A stretch of DNA of 8,532 nucleotides from JBOHWJ01 sp050736615 (GCA_050736615.1 JBOHWL010000025.1:1-8532); one strand, 5' to 3'; shown: positions 1 through 6,755, counted from the stretch's first letter. Program-made: numbers and translations. The notes: a model not told the origin generated them from the sequence alone.

Positions 1-493
1 GTTCGACGGTGCGGTCGATTCCGGGGTACTGCACCTTGACGGCGACTTCCTCGCCATTTTTAAGCCGCGCGCGATGGACCTGGCCGAGCGAGGCGGCGGC
101 GAACGCGGTGGTCTCGAAACTGCTGAAGAGCTGCTCGGGAGATTTGGCAAACTCGCGCTTGATCTGCTGCGCGATTAAGGAATAGTCCATCGGCGGCGCG
201 CCCGCCTGGGTCGCACGCAGGATATCGATGGCTTCGCCAGGCAGCAGATCCTCGCGCATCGAGAGCATCTGAATCAGCTTCATGAAGGCGCCGCGCAACT
301 GCTTGGAACCCTCGACGATACGCCGCGCATTCTTAAGATGTGTCTCGAGCAGCTCGCGTTCGTAGCGGTCGATGTTGAGAAAGGGCCGCCGGAGCGAAGT
401 CCACAGATAACTCGAACCGACCTGTGAGGCGAGGCCGCCGATTTTTATCGCGCGCCGCGCACGCCCGCTGGTAAGAGGCTTGCGCTGCGCCAT
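1..493 (-). CDS. ABC1/AarF/UbiB-family atypical protein kinase (N-terminal part, truncated by window edge)
   Basis: The first 164 residues are visible; the C-terminal half, with the rest of the kinase fold, lies outside the window. ABC1 (UbiB/COQ8) proteins are atypical kinases or ATPases associated with ubiquinone and other isoprenoid-lipid metabolism. Seen here: a helical N-terminal extension; the family-specific KxGQ region, read as GAFMKLIQML with KLIQ at about 72-75; a DLLPGE element and APPM near 101; the alanine-rich loop AAASLGQVH at about 132-140, which replaces a normal P-loop; and VAVKVQYPG with the expected ATP-binding lysine at about 153. The glycine of KxGQ is isoleucine here, which is unusual. 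The start ATG (491-493) shares one base with the larB stop codon (TGATG), so it is the last visible gene of the operon and probably translationally coupled. Family assignment is firm; the substrate is unknown, and nothing nearby proves a quinone role. Confidence 0.9.
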   Translation of the reverse strand, partial: MAQRKPLTSGRARRAIKIGGLASQVGSSYLWTSLRRPFLNIDRYERELLETHLKNARRIVEGSKQLRGAFMKLIQMLSMREDLLPGEAIDILRATQAGAPPMDYSLIAQQIKREFAKSPEQLFSSFETTAFAAASLGQVHRARLKNGEEVAVKVQYPGIDRTVE

Positions 494-1266
494 CACGTCC
501 CGCCGTCGCGGTCCAGTCCGACCCGGTTAATCAAAGTGGCGGCGAACGCCGCGCCGAAACCGTTGTCGATATTCACGACCGTAATCCCACTGGAACAAGT
601 ATTGAGCATGCCCAACATCGCCGCAAAGCCGCCCATCCCGGTGCCGTAGCCCACGCTGGTTGGCACCGCGATAATCGGTTTATCGATCAGACCGGCCACT
701 ACGGAGGGCAAGGCGCCTTCCATCCCCGCGATTACAATCAGCACGCTGGCGGCATGCAGCATCGCGAGCTTCGCAGTCAGCCGATGCAGCCCGGCCACAC
801 CCACATCATAGAGCCGCGCCACCCGGTTGCCGAACAGTTCCGCGCACAACACCGCCTCTTCGGCCACCTGGATGTCCGACGTGCCCGCCGTGATCACGGT
901 CACGATACCGTGGCCGGAGATGACCGGCGGTTCGCTCAAGGCCGTGCCAATCAGCGCCTCGGCATGATAATCGAGCGCGGGCAATTCGCGTTTGATCACG
1001 CGCGCCTTATCGGCGGTCAGGCGCGTGACGATAAAATTAGCGCCCGCTTCGACCATCCGATGAGCAATCGAGACAATCTGCGCGGCGCTCTTGCGCTCAC
1101 CCAGCACCACCTCGGGCACGCCGCGGCGCAGCGTGCGATGATAATCGAGCTTGGCGAAGCCCAGATCGGCAAACGGCAGGTCGCGCAAACGCCTCATTGC
1201 GGCCGTAGCGCTCAGTTGGCCGGCCGCCACCTGCTCCAGAATGCGGCGGATGCTTGCTTCGGTCAT
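493..1266 (-). CDS. larB: LarB, nickel-pincer nucleotide cofactor biosynthesis carboxylase/hydrolase
   Basis: LarB is a PurE (AIR carboxylase)-like enzyme. It carboxylates the pyridinium ring of nicotinic acid adenine dinucleotide and hydrolyses the phosphoanhydride, giving the first intermediate of the nickel-pincer cofactor used by lactate racemase and related LarA enzymes. The 257 residues match the usual full length. Motifs seen: an N-terminal helical region (1-35), LDYHRTLRRGVPEVVLGERK at 40-59, the PurE-like core from about 119, GMEGALPSVVAG at 181-192, VPTSVGYGTGMGG at 201-213, LGMLNTCSSG at 218-227 and VNIDNGFGAAFAA at 231-243. Cys224 and Glu183 are 41 residues apart, as I recall for the catalytic Cys221 and Glu180 of the Lactiplantibacillus enzyme, so the protein looks active. 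Its ATG overlaps the upstream CNNM stop by four bases (ATGA) and its stop overlaps the next start. No larA, larC or larE is in view. Confidence in the family is high. Confidence 0.95.
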   Translation of the reverse strand: MTEASIRRILEQVAAGQLSATAAMRRLRDLPFADLGFAKLDYHRTLRRGVPEVVLGERKSAAQIVSIAHRMVEAGANFIVTRLTADKARVIKRELPALDYHAEALIGTALSEPPVISGHGIVTVITAGTSDIQVAEEAVLCAELFGNRVARLYDVGVAGLHRLTAKLAMLHAASVLIVIAGMEGALPSVVAGLIDKPIIAVPTSVGYGTGMGGFAAMLGMLNTCSSGITVVNIDNGFGAAFAATLINRVGLDRDGGT

Positions 1267-2552
1267 GGCCGTCGCGCCGGCTCGATGCGCACCGGATGGT
1301 CGAGCAACAGGTTCAACTCGCGTACCGCGCGCGCGTCGCTGCGGGTCACCGTGATCATCACGTCGCCCGCCCTCAGTTGCTCACCCGGTTTGGGAATATG
1401 GCCCAGCCGCTCGACCACAAGGCCACCAATCGTAGCATACTCGCCGCCCTCGGGCAGCTTGAGGCCGAAGCGTTCGTTGAGTTCCGCCACTTCGGCCTGG
1501 GCCATCACGCTCAGCGCGCGGGGACTGGTCAGGCGCGCGAACTCCTCGCGCACGTCATGTTCGTCCTCGATATTGCCGACCACCTCCTCGAGCAGGTCTT
1601 CCATGGTGAGAATGCCGGAGGCGGCACCGTATTCGTCCACCACCACCGCCAATGATTCGCGTGTGCGCTGGAGCGCGAGCAGAATTTCGTCCAGCGGGGT
1701 GGATTCGGGGAAATAGCTCACCGGACGCATCACCTCGCGCACCGGCCGGCTGAGATCGGGCGCTTCGAGTAAATCGAAGGCGTGCACCACGCCGATGATG
1801 TTGAGAATGCGCTTGTGAAAAACCGGAATGCGCGTGAAGCCCTCGCGCCGCACCGACTCGATCACGCCGCCCAACGAGATATCGTCGGGCACTGCCTCGA
1901 CCCGCAGCAGCGGCACCATCACCTTGCGCGCCTCCGAGCGGGTGAAGCGCAGGATACGGCCGATCATCTCGCCTTCGGCTGGCTGGATCGCCGCCGCATC
2001 CTCGGCGACGATCGCGGCTTCGGGCTGGCGATGAATCAACGTGGTGAGGTCCTCGCGGCTGAGAAAGACGCTGTCGCTTTCCGGCGGCACGCCGGCCAGG
2101 CGCCGCAGCGCGCCGCTTAAGGCCGTTTCGATTATCAGCAGCGGCGCCAGCACGGTGGCGAGCAGCCGCAATGGCCGCGCCACAATCCGCGCAAACCCGA
2201 GCGGCGCCCGCAACGCGATCATCTTGGGAATGGACTCTCCCAACAACAGCGACACCGGAGCCAGGATGAATGGCGCCCAGAATGAAGTATGCGGTCCCAG
2301 CGTGGCGAAAAACGAAGTGAGCACCGCCGCCGCGATCACGGTCGCCAGATTGTTCCCACTTAGCATCAAGGCGACGATCCGCTCGCGCCGTCCCAGTAGA
2401 CGGTCGAGCAACGCCGCCTCCTTGTCTCCCAGTTCACGCCCTGCGCGCACTTTGAGTTCATCGGCCGCGACCAGGGCGATTTCACAGGCGGCAAAAAACG
2501 CCTGGCACACCACGCAGGCAATCACCACGGCGACTACCATCCATAGCGTCAT
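1263..2552 (-). CDS. CNNM/CorC-HlyC family membrane protein (DUF21, CBS pair, CorC_HlyC domain), paralogue 2
   Basis: A predicted inner-membrane divalent-cation (Mg2+/Co2+) transporter or efflux protein, often labelled hemolysin C-like. Residues 1-150 form the DUF21/CNNM transmembrane domain, with hydrophobic stretches near 3-20, 62-83, 92-107 and 124-145. A CBS pair follows at about 205-330, containing MVPLLRVEAV, the GFTRIPVF element, VVVDEYGAASGILTMEDLLE and the acidic tail EEVVGNIEDEHD (322-333). The C-terminal CorC_HlyC domain (about 345-427) has the typical TIGGLVVERLGHIPKPGE element at 374-391. The transmembrane domain keeps GNN (66-68) and GESIPK (105-110), but the usual Ser-Glu pair of the first helix is Cys-Glu (23-24). 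At 429 residues the length is normal. The start overlaps the stop of the upstream paralogue by four bases (ATGA), supporting ATG at 2550-2552. Substrate specificity cannot be read from the sequence; a CBS-regulated Mg2+ or Co2+ exporter is the family expectation. Confidence 0.92.
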   Translation of the reverse strand: MTLWMVVAVVIACVVCQAFFAACEIALVAADELKVRAGRELGDKEAALLDRLLGRRERIVALMLSGNNLATVIAAAVLTSFFATLGPHTSFWAPFILAPVSLLLGESIPKMIALRAPLGFARIVARPLRLLATVLAPLLIIETALSGALRRLAGVPPESDSVFLSREDLTTLIHRQPEAAIVAEDAAAIQPAEGEMIGRILRFTRSEARKVMVPLLRVEAVPDDISLGGVIESVRREGFTRIPVFHKRILNIIGVVHAFDLLEAPDLSRPVREVMRPVSYFPESTPLDEILLALQRTRESLAVVVDEYGAASGILTMEDLLEEVVGNIEDEHDVREEFARLTSPRALSVMAQAEVAELNERFGLKLPEGGEYATIGGLVVERLGHIPKPGEQLRAGDVMITVTRSDARAVRELNLLLDHPVRIEPARRP

Positions 2553-3748
2553 CGCCGCAGCCTCACCAGCTCGACGGTGGCGCCGCGCACGCGTTCCACC
2601 GCGCCTTCGAATTCACCCAGATGGAAGGTTTCGCCCGGCCGCGGCACCCGTCCGAGCCTGCGCAGCAACAGGCTGCTGAGGGTCTGTGGACCGCTCGCGG
2701 CCAGAAGATGGCCATTGCCCAGAGCCTCGTTGAGTTTGTCGACCTCGATGGCGCCGGACACCAGCCATTCGTGATCGCCGCTTTGCGTCAGCTCGGGCCC
2801 TTCGTAATCGAATTCGTCGCTGATTTCGCCGAATAACTCCTCGAGCAGATCTTCGAGTGTGATCAGTCCGAGCACGCGGCCGTACTCATCGACCACCAGG
2901 GCGAGCTGAAAACGTCCGTGGCGCATCTCGTCGAAGAGCTCACCGAGCTGCTTGCCGGTTGGTACGTAGTAGGCCGGCCGCAAAAGCCGCGAAAGCCGCA
3001 CCTGAGGCTCCAGACGGCGCGTGACCAGGTCCTTGACGTGGAGGATGCCGACAATATTGTTGGGATTGCCCCGATAGATGGGCACGCGCGAAAAATGGCC
3101 GTTGACCACTGCGCCCAGCAGTCTATCCGGAGGCAGATCGATATCCAGGGAGAAGATCTGGTCGCGCGGAGTCATGATTTCGATCACTCGGCGGCTGCCG
3201 AAATCAAACACCTTGTGAATCAACTCCCGCTCCTGCGGTTCCACCTGCCCCTGGAATTCACCCACCCGCAGAAGTGCCTTGAACTCCGCTTCGGAAACCG
3301 CTTGCGGACGCGCCGCGCCCGCTTCCGGAATAAACCATTTGACCAGCGGATGAACCACCACGAGCAGCGCGGCAAGCGGCCGCGCTGTGATGCGCGCGAT
3401 ACCGGCCGGGAAGCCCAGGGCGAAAGTCTTGGGCGTGATGTCGCAGAACAGCAGCACCACCACGAACATCAGCGGCACCGCGACCCACTTGCCGGCCGGG
3501 CCGAGCCATTCGAGCAAAAGAATCGTCGCCAGGCATGCGGCGAACACGTTGAACGATTCGTTGAGCCCGATCACCAGCAGCAGCGATGCCAACGGCCGCG
3601 CCATCAAGCGCTCTACCGCACGCCGGACCGCGACAGAAAGCTGGCCGCGCGTATGCTCCATGCGGATCAGGGCGAAAATCGCGGTCTCGGAGGCGGCGCA
3701 GGTCGCACTCAGGATCAACAGCACGATTACGATCGGAAGCAGCGGCAT
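2549..3748 (-). CDS. CNNM/CorC-HlyC family membrane protein (DUF21, CBS pair, CorC_HlyC domain), paralogue 1
   Basis: This paralogue of the next gene in the operon has the same three-part architecture. With the ATG at 3746-3748 it has 399 residues. It begins directly with a hydrophobic helix (MPLLPIVIVLLILSAT), followed by the SETAIFAL motif (20-27), helices near 52-80 and 85-106, CDITPK (102-107) and a further helix at about 122-140. The CBS pair spans about 190-312: IMTPRDQIFSL, HFSRVPIYRG, then LALVVDEYGRVLGLITLEDL and ELFGEISDEFD. The CorC_HlyC domain follows (about 325-399) with LSSLLLRRLGRVPRPGE. An in-frame start at 3832 would add 28 residues without a membrane segment and overlap thiL by 77 bases, so I prefer 3748, seven bases beyond the thiL stop. 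No strong ribosome-binding site is visible, which suggests coupled translation. The membrane motifs depart from the usual GNN and GE-IPK. Metal transport or sensing is the family expectation; the ion is not determined. Confidence 0.9.
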   Translation of the reverse strand: MPLLPIVIVLLILSATCAASETAIFALIRMEHTRGQLSVAVRRAVERLMARPLASLLLVIGLNESFNVFAACLATILLLEWLGPAGKWVAVPLMFVVVLLFCDITPKTFALGFPAGIARITARPLAALLVVVHPLVKWFIPEAGAARPQAVSEAEFKALLRVGEFQGQVEPQERELIHKVFDFGSRRVIEIMTPRDQIFSLDIDLPPDRLLGAVVNGHFSRVPIYRGNPNNIVGILHVKDLVTRRLEPQVRLSRLLRPAYYVPTGKQLGELFDEMRHGRFQLALVVDEYGRVLGLITLEDLLEELFGEISDEFDYEGPELTQSGDHEWLVSGAIEVDKLNEALGNGHLLAASGPQTLSSLLLRRLGRVPRPGETFHLGEFEGAVERVRGATVELVRLRR

Positions 3749-3755
3749 CACGGTC

Positions 3756-4721
3756 TCAGCGGGTGGCACGCAATTGATCGAAGCCGCGTGGGAACTTGCC
3801 GTTGTAACCCGCCAGCGTCGCGCGCTTACCACGCGTGATCACGCCGATACGGCGCACTGCCACGCCCAAACGGCGTGCCAGCGCGGCTTCTTTCGCTCCC
3901 GGACGCAGGCAGAACAGCAATTCGTAATCTTCGCCGCCGCCCAGCGCGAGTTCCACAGCATCGCCCATCACCGCGCGATAAGCCGAAGACAACGGCAGCG
4001 CCTTGGCGTCAATTGCCGCGCCCACGCCGCTGCGTTCGAGGATATGCCCGAGGTCCTGCCACAGGCCGTCACTAATATCGATCGCGGCGGCGGCTGGACG
4101 GATGCGGGTGAGCCGTTGACCCGCCTCAAGGCGGGCTACGGGCTTGCAAAAGCGCGCGATCAGGAAAGCGCGGGCGGCGCCGCGCGCGCGCCGTTGACCG
4201 TTGAGGATGGATAAACCCGCCGCCGCGTCGCCGACCGTCCCGGTGACATAGATCTCGTCGTCGGGCTGCGCGGTATCGCGCCGCAGCACCCGCACACCGG
4301 CGTCGCCCCACAGCGCAATCGTGATCGCCAAAGCGTCCGCACGGGTGATATTGCCGCCCACCACTTCGGCGCCCGCCGCCGCCGCGGCAGCGCCCAGTCC
4401 GGCATAGAGGCGGTCGAAAAAACGTGTGCCGAGGCCCGGCCGAATCGCCAGATTGATCACACAGAAAACCGGCCGCCCGCCCATCGCCGCAATATCGCTC
4501 AAGTTAACCGTGAGTGCACGCGCGCCGAGCGCTTCCGGCGTCGTCCATTCAAGCTTGAAATGGACCTGCTCGACCATCGAGTCAATCGTGACGAGTTGCG
4601 CGCCACGGCTGCGGGCGAGCAAAGCGCAATCGTCACCCGGCCCGATCAGTGTACGACGCCCGCGCTCCAGCCCGGCGCATAATCTGGCGATCAGCTCGAA
4701 TTCTCCGGGCGGTGGTTTCAC
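3756..4721 (-). CDS. thiL: Thiamine-monophosphate kinase ThiL
   Basis: ThiL phosphorylates thiamine monophosphate to thiamine diphosphate, the active cofactor, using Mg-ATP in the cytoplasm. The 321 residues cover the whole family. Motifs in order: GEFELIARL at 6-14; GPGDDCALL at 27-35, the N-terminal nucleotide/Mg loop; DSMVEQVHF at 47-55; NLSDIAAMGGRP at 73-84; GGNITRA at 122-128; DISDGLWQDLGHI at 215-227; GGGEDYELLF at 261-270; and a C-terminal GFDQL (313-317), usually GFDHF. The start codon is GTG at 4719-4721. I see no in-frame ATG just upstream, and the GEFELI motif begins at residue 6 as expected. No convincing Shine-Dalgarno sequence precedes it. It is the first gene of a five-gene minus-strand operon, seven bases before the first CNNM gene. 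Other thi genes are absent, and no TPP riboswitch is seen in the leader. Confidence 0.96.
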   Translation of the reverse strand: MKPPPGEFELIARLCAGLERGRRTLIGPGDDCALLARSRGAQLVTIDSMVEQVHFKLEWTTPEALGARALTVNLSDIAAMGGRPVFCVINLAIRPGLGTRFFDRLYAGLGAAAAAAGAEVVGGNITRADALAITIALWGDAGVRVLRRDTAQPDDEIYVTGTVGDAAAGLSILNGQRRARGAARAFLIARFCKPVARLEAGQRLTRIRPAAAAIDISDGLWQDLGHILERSGVGAAIDAKALPLSSAYRAVMGDAVELALGGGEDYELLFCLRPGAKEAALARRLGVAVRRIGVITRGKRATLAGYNGKFPRGFDQLRATR

Positions 4722-4775
4722 GAAACGCGCCGGGTAGGTTCGATAACGGTGTGGAACGGAATCAGGGACAATCCA

Positions 4776-4795
4776 GCGGCGCTTTAAATCGCCGC
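4776..4795 (-). other. Hairpin in the leader of the thiL operon
   Basis: A perfect 6-bp stem (GCGGCG at 4776-4781 with CGCCGC at 4790-4795) encloses an AT-rich 8-base loop, about 55 bases upstream of the thiL GTG. It has no T-tract and so is not a terminator. It could be a leader structure or an operator-like palindrome. The wider leader (4722-4870) has no recognisable riboswitch. Confidence 0.3.
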
Positions 4796-4824
4796 GCCTG
4801 AAGCAACAACAGTTTCACGTTTAG

Positions 4825-4853
4825 AGGCTAGACTATCACAAAATGCGCGGCAA
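4825..4853 (-). promoter_or_regulatory. Candidate sigma-70-type promoter for the thiL operon
   Basis: Read on minus, TTGCCG (4853-4848, four of six against TTGACA) is followed after 17 bases by TAGCCT (4830-4825, three of six against TATAAT). An alternative -10 is GATAGT (4837-4832), preceded by TGT. Both matches are weak. The location, between the terminator of the upstream gene and thiL, is right because the operon needs a promoter in this gap. Confidence 0.25.
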
Positions 4854-4871
4854 GCCGCCACGCCTTCGCAT

Positions 4872-4910
4872 AAAACGCGGGCCCGCCGGGAAAATTTCCC
4901 GGCAGACCCG
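4872..4910 (-). terminator. Probable rho-independent terminator of the DUF1329 gene
   Basis: GCCGGG (4885-4890) pairs with CCCGGC (4898-4903). The stem can extend inward through the AAA/TTT of the loop, and outward, after an internal loop, through CGGG (4878-4881) with CCCG (4907-4910). Reading on minus, the hairpin is followed by GCG and then TTTT (4875-4872). It begins 32 bases after the DUF1329 stop codon. The T-tract is short, so termination may be only partial, with read-through into the thiL operon possible. Confidence 0.65.
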
Positions 4911-4942
4911 TTGCTGAGAAGTTTCAATCGCGGCCGCCGCGG

Positions 4943-6325
4943 TTAGCGCATAATCTGCATCAGACCGCCCGGAGTGGAGTAGCGCGCGATATTGTTGTAT
5001 TCGTGAGGAACGTTTTCGTTGGCCCGCAAACCGTCGCTCTTACCGTCGCGATTGGCGGTAAGGACATGGCTCGCGTGGTCATTCTGCAAATCCCAGTACT
5101 GCTCGATTATCGAACCGCTGTAACCCACCATGCCGATTTGCGGAACCTTGTTAGGCTGGGCATGGATACTGACGATCTTCCACAACTTCATGTTGGCGTC
5201 GTACAGCTCTTCCCACACCTGATGCCAGAAGTGGGTGTCAACGTACATAATGCGCGCGCCATAGCAATAGCCGGCGCGCTCAGTCGGCACCCGCACGGCA
5301 TCGATCACATCGACCGGCCGCAGGCTCCACGGACCCCACGATGGTTTGGACCATCCCAGCGGCATGTCATACTGCGCCGGAAACTGGCCGTCGGCGTTGG
5401 TCAGGTCCGTCAACGCAAGAATCTTGCGCTGGCCCAGGAACTTCGCGTTGAACAGCGACAACCCGCCATTATAGCCGCCGCGCTGATCGTCGTGCGTCAT
5501 GTCGCTGCCGAACAATGGCGCGCATCGTGCCGATACCGCCAGGCGCAAGGTGCGGCGCAGCGCCGGCACGAACACGTAATTATCTTCCATGCGGTTGAGG
5601 TCCTGCCAAAAAATGGTGAGGTCCGCCGTATAGCGCGATTGCTCCGGCGCCTCCACCATCAGCCATTCCGTGTACCAGGAGCCCGCCGCCTGAGGCTCCG
5701 TGCGTGGTACGCCGGGGTCAGTGTTGTAGGCGAGCTGACGATAAACCACCGCGGTTTCGGTACAGGCTTGGTTGTCGAAGCGATCCACCGTACAGAAGCG
5801 GGCAAGCCCGCTGGTGGGCGATAATGAGAGCAGATGAGGCGCGTAGGTGAACCAGATATTGGCCAACACTTTGTAGCCGCGGTCGGGTTCTTGCGGATTA
5901 GGGAAGGGCTGCCCCGCGACATAGCCCGCGACGTTCATATGCCCGTCGCTCTGATGAACCACGCGGGTCTGGCTACCGTATTGCTCACTGGCGGCGACGT
6001 AGGCTTTCGGCAATGGGTAAACCACCGTCGGGCCAACCGGCATTTCGACGTCGGCCGGCATCTTCCAGAAGTATTTGCCTTCGAACAGGTCGATCATTCC
6101 AGGCGGCATGTACTGCTGATACTGCCGCCAGTTGGACATGTTGATGACCGTGCCGGGCTTGATCGTGTCCTGATGAGCCGTGGCCGTAAACCAACTCGAC
6201 ATCGTTTGCTGCGGCGTTTGCGCCATCGCCAGCGCCGGCCATAGCGCGACGGCGAGTGCGCAGAGCAGGAATTTGCGGGTCATACTCACGTTAATTGCTA
6301 CGTGGTTTCTCCGAACTTTCATCAC
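4943..6325 (-). CDS. Exported DUF1329-family protein
   Basis: The hallmarks of DUF1329 are clear: PLPKAYVAASEQYG at 104-117, GYVAGQPFPNPQEPDRGYKVLANIWF at 134-159, RMEDNYVFVPALRRTLRLA at 245-263 and DTHFWHQVWEELYDANMKLWKI at 363-384. The family has no proven biochemical role. Members are periplasmic or cell-envelope proteins related in fold to outer-membrane lipoprotein-sorting (LolA-like) proteins, often encoded beside DUF1302 outer-membrane proteins. No such partner is visible here. The N-terminus is a signal peptide: positive n-region to about residue 18, hydrophobic core FLLCALAVALWPALAM at 19-34, cleavage expected after AMA (33-35). Four mature-part cysteines (178, 188, 268, 354) could form disulfides. 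A strong Shine-Dalgarno sequence supports GTG at 6323-6325 or the adjacent ATG at 6320-6322. An internal ATG at 6283 would give a shorter, more standard signal peptide but has a weak ribosome site. The gene is monocistronic, with its own terminator. Confidence 0.88.
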   Translation of the reverse strand: MMKVRRNHVAINVSMTRKFLLCALAVALWPALAMAQTPQQTMSSWFTATAHQDTIKPGTVINMSNWRQYQQYMPPGMIDLFEGKYFWKMPADVEMPVGPTVVYPLPKAYVAASEQYGSQTRVVHQSDGHMNVAGYVAGQPFPNPQEPDRGYKVLANIWFTYAPHLLSLSPTSGLARFCTVDRFDNQACTETAVVYRQLAYNTDPGVPRTEPQAAGSWYTEWLMVEAPEQSRYTADLTIFWQDLNRMEDNYVFVPALRRTLRLAVSARCAPLFGSDMTHDDQRGGYNGGLSLFNAKFLGQRKILALTDLTNADGQFPAQYDMPLGWSKPSWGPWSLRPVDVIDAVRVPTERAGYCYGARIMYVDTHFWHQVWEELYDANMKLWKIVSIHAQPNKVPQIGMVGYSGSIIEQYWDLQNDHASHVLTANRDGKSDGLRANENVPHEYNNIARYSTPGGLMQIMR

Positions 6326-6333
6326 GTTTTGGT

Positions 6334-6341
6334 CCTCCCCC
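6334..6341 (-). promoter_or_regulatory. Strong Shine-Dalgarno site of the DUF1329 gene
   Basis: Read on minus, GGGGGAGG lies 8 bases before GTG at 6325 and 11 before ATG at 6322. It is the best ribosome-binding site in the window. It argues for the long start over the internal ATG at 6283 and suggests high expression. Confidence 0.7.
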
Positions 6342-6670
6342 GAATGACTGGAGGGGTGAAAATCAATTTTCCATTCAGCTTAAAAATGTGTCCGTCGGTG
6401 CTGTGGAGGCGCGCGTCCATCATGTCCCGGTAAAATTTGCCCTCTCATTGATGATCTCCGAGTTTTTGGGCTAGCTTGTCCGCCGCGGCTGGCGAGAATC
6501 GCCAGCGAGCCATTCACTTCGAGTCATATTTTGGAATTAATCGAGAATCGGAAATTTCAACTCAGCGCCGCCACGGAATGAAGCTCGGAGGCGAAACTTC
6601 AGGTGCTCATCATCCAAAAACTGATAACCCCGTTGAAAACTAGCGCCATTCAAGCAGAGCGGGACGAGGA
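6342..6670. other. Non-coding divergent intergenic region with a hairpin
   Basis: I find no convincing coding sequence between the DUF1329 gene (minus) and the DUF192 gene (plus). Base composition is clearly more AT-rich than in the flanking genes. A 7-bp perfect hairpin, GCTGGCG at 6488-6494 with CGCCAGC at 6500-6506 and loop AGAAT, sits near the middle. It has no T-tract on either strand and so is not a terminator. The promoter of the DUF1329 gene must lie here, but I cannot pick a confident -10/-35 pair on minus. Confidence 0.5.
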
Positions 6671-6700
6671 TTGCCAACCTTCAGTTCGATTGAATATCGT
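6671..6700 (+). promoter_or_regulatory. Candidate sigma-70-type promoter of the DUF192 gene
   Basis: TTGCCA (6671-6676, five of six against TTGACA) and TATCGT (6695-6700, four of six against TATAAT) are separated by 18 bases. The implied transcription start near 6707 leaves a leader of about 50 bases before the ATG at 6756. Position is sensible; the sequence match is moderate. Confidence 0.35.
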
Positions 6701-6755
6701 CGAAGGCGGCGGGCCATTTGCGGTATCGTGCGCAATGGCGCGGTAAACTGGGCGG

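Noticed and set aside
754..1716. Plus-strand open frame of 320 codons across larB and the second CNNM gene
   Set aside because: It spans the junction of two strongly conserved minus-strand genes and shows no recognisable domain; low-complexity Ser/Arg-rich C-terminus.
3749..3832. 28-residue N-terminal extension of the first CNNM protein
   Set aside because: It overlaps the end of thiL, lacks hydrophobic or conserved residues, and family members begin at or near the first membrane helix.
2918..3838. Plus-strand open frame of 306 codons antisense to the first CNNM gene
   Set aside because: The minus-strand frame encodes a textbook CNNM/CorC protein; the antisense product is rich in Arg, His and Gln with no domain or signal, typical of a high-GC shadow.
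3387..4214. Plus-strand open frame of 275 codons over the CNNM-thiL junction
   Set aside because: Antisense to two clear families, with no motif of its own.
4722..4870. TPP riboswitch upstream of thiL
   Set aside because: I looked on minus for the conserved CTGAGA and the second thiamine-box core and found neither.
5003..5824. Plus-strand open frame of 273 codons within the DUF1329 gene
   Set aside because: The minus frame carries all DUF1329 landmarks; this frame has no signal peptide, domain or ribosome site.
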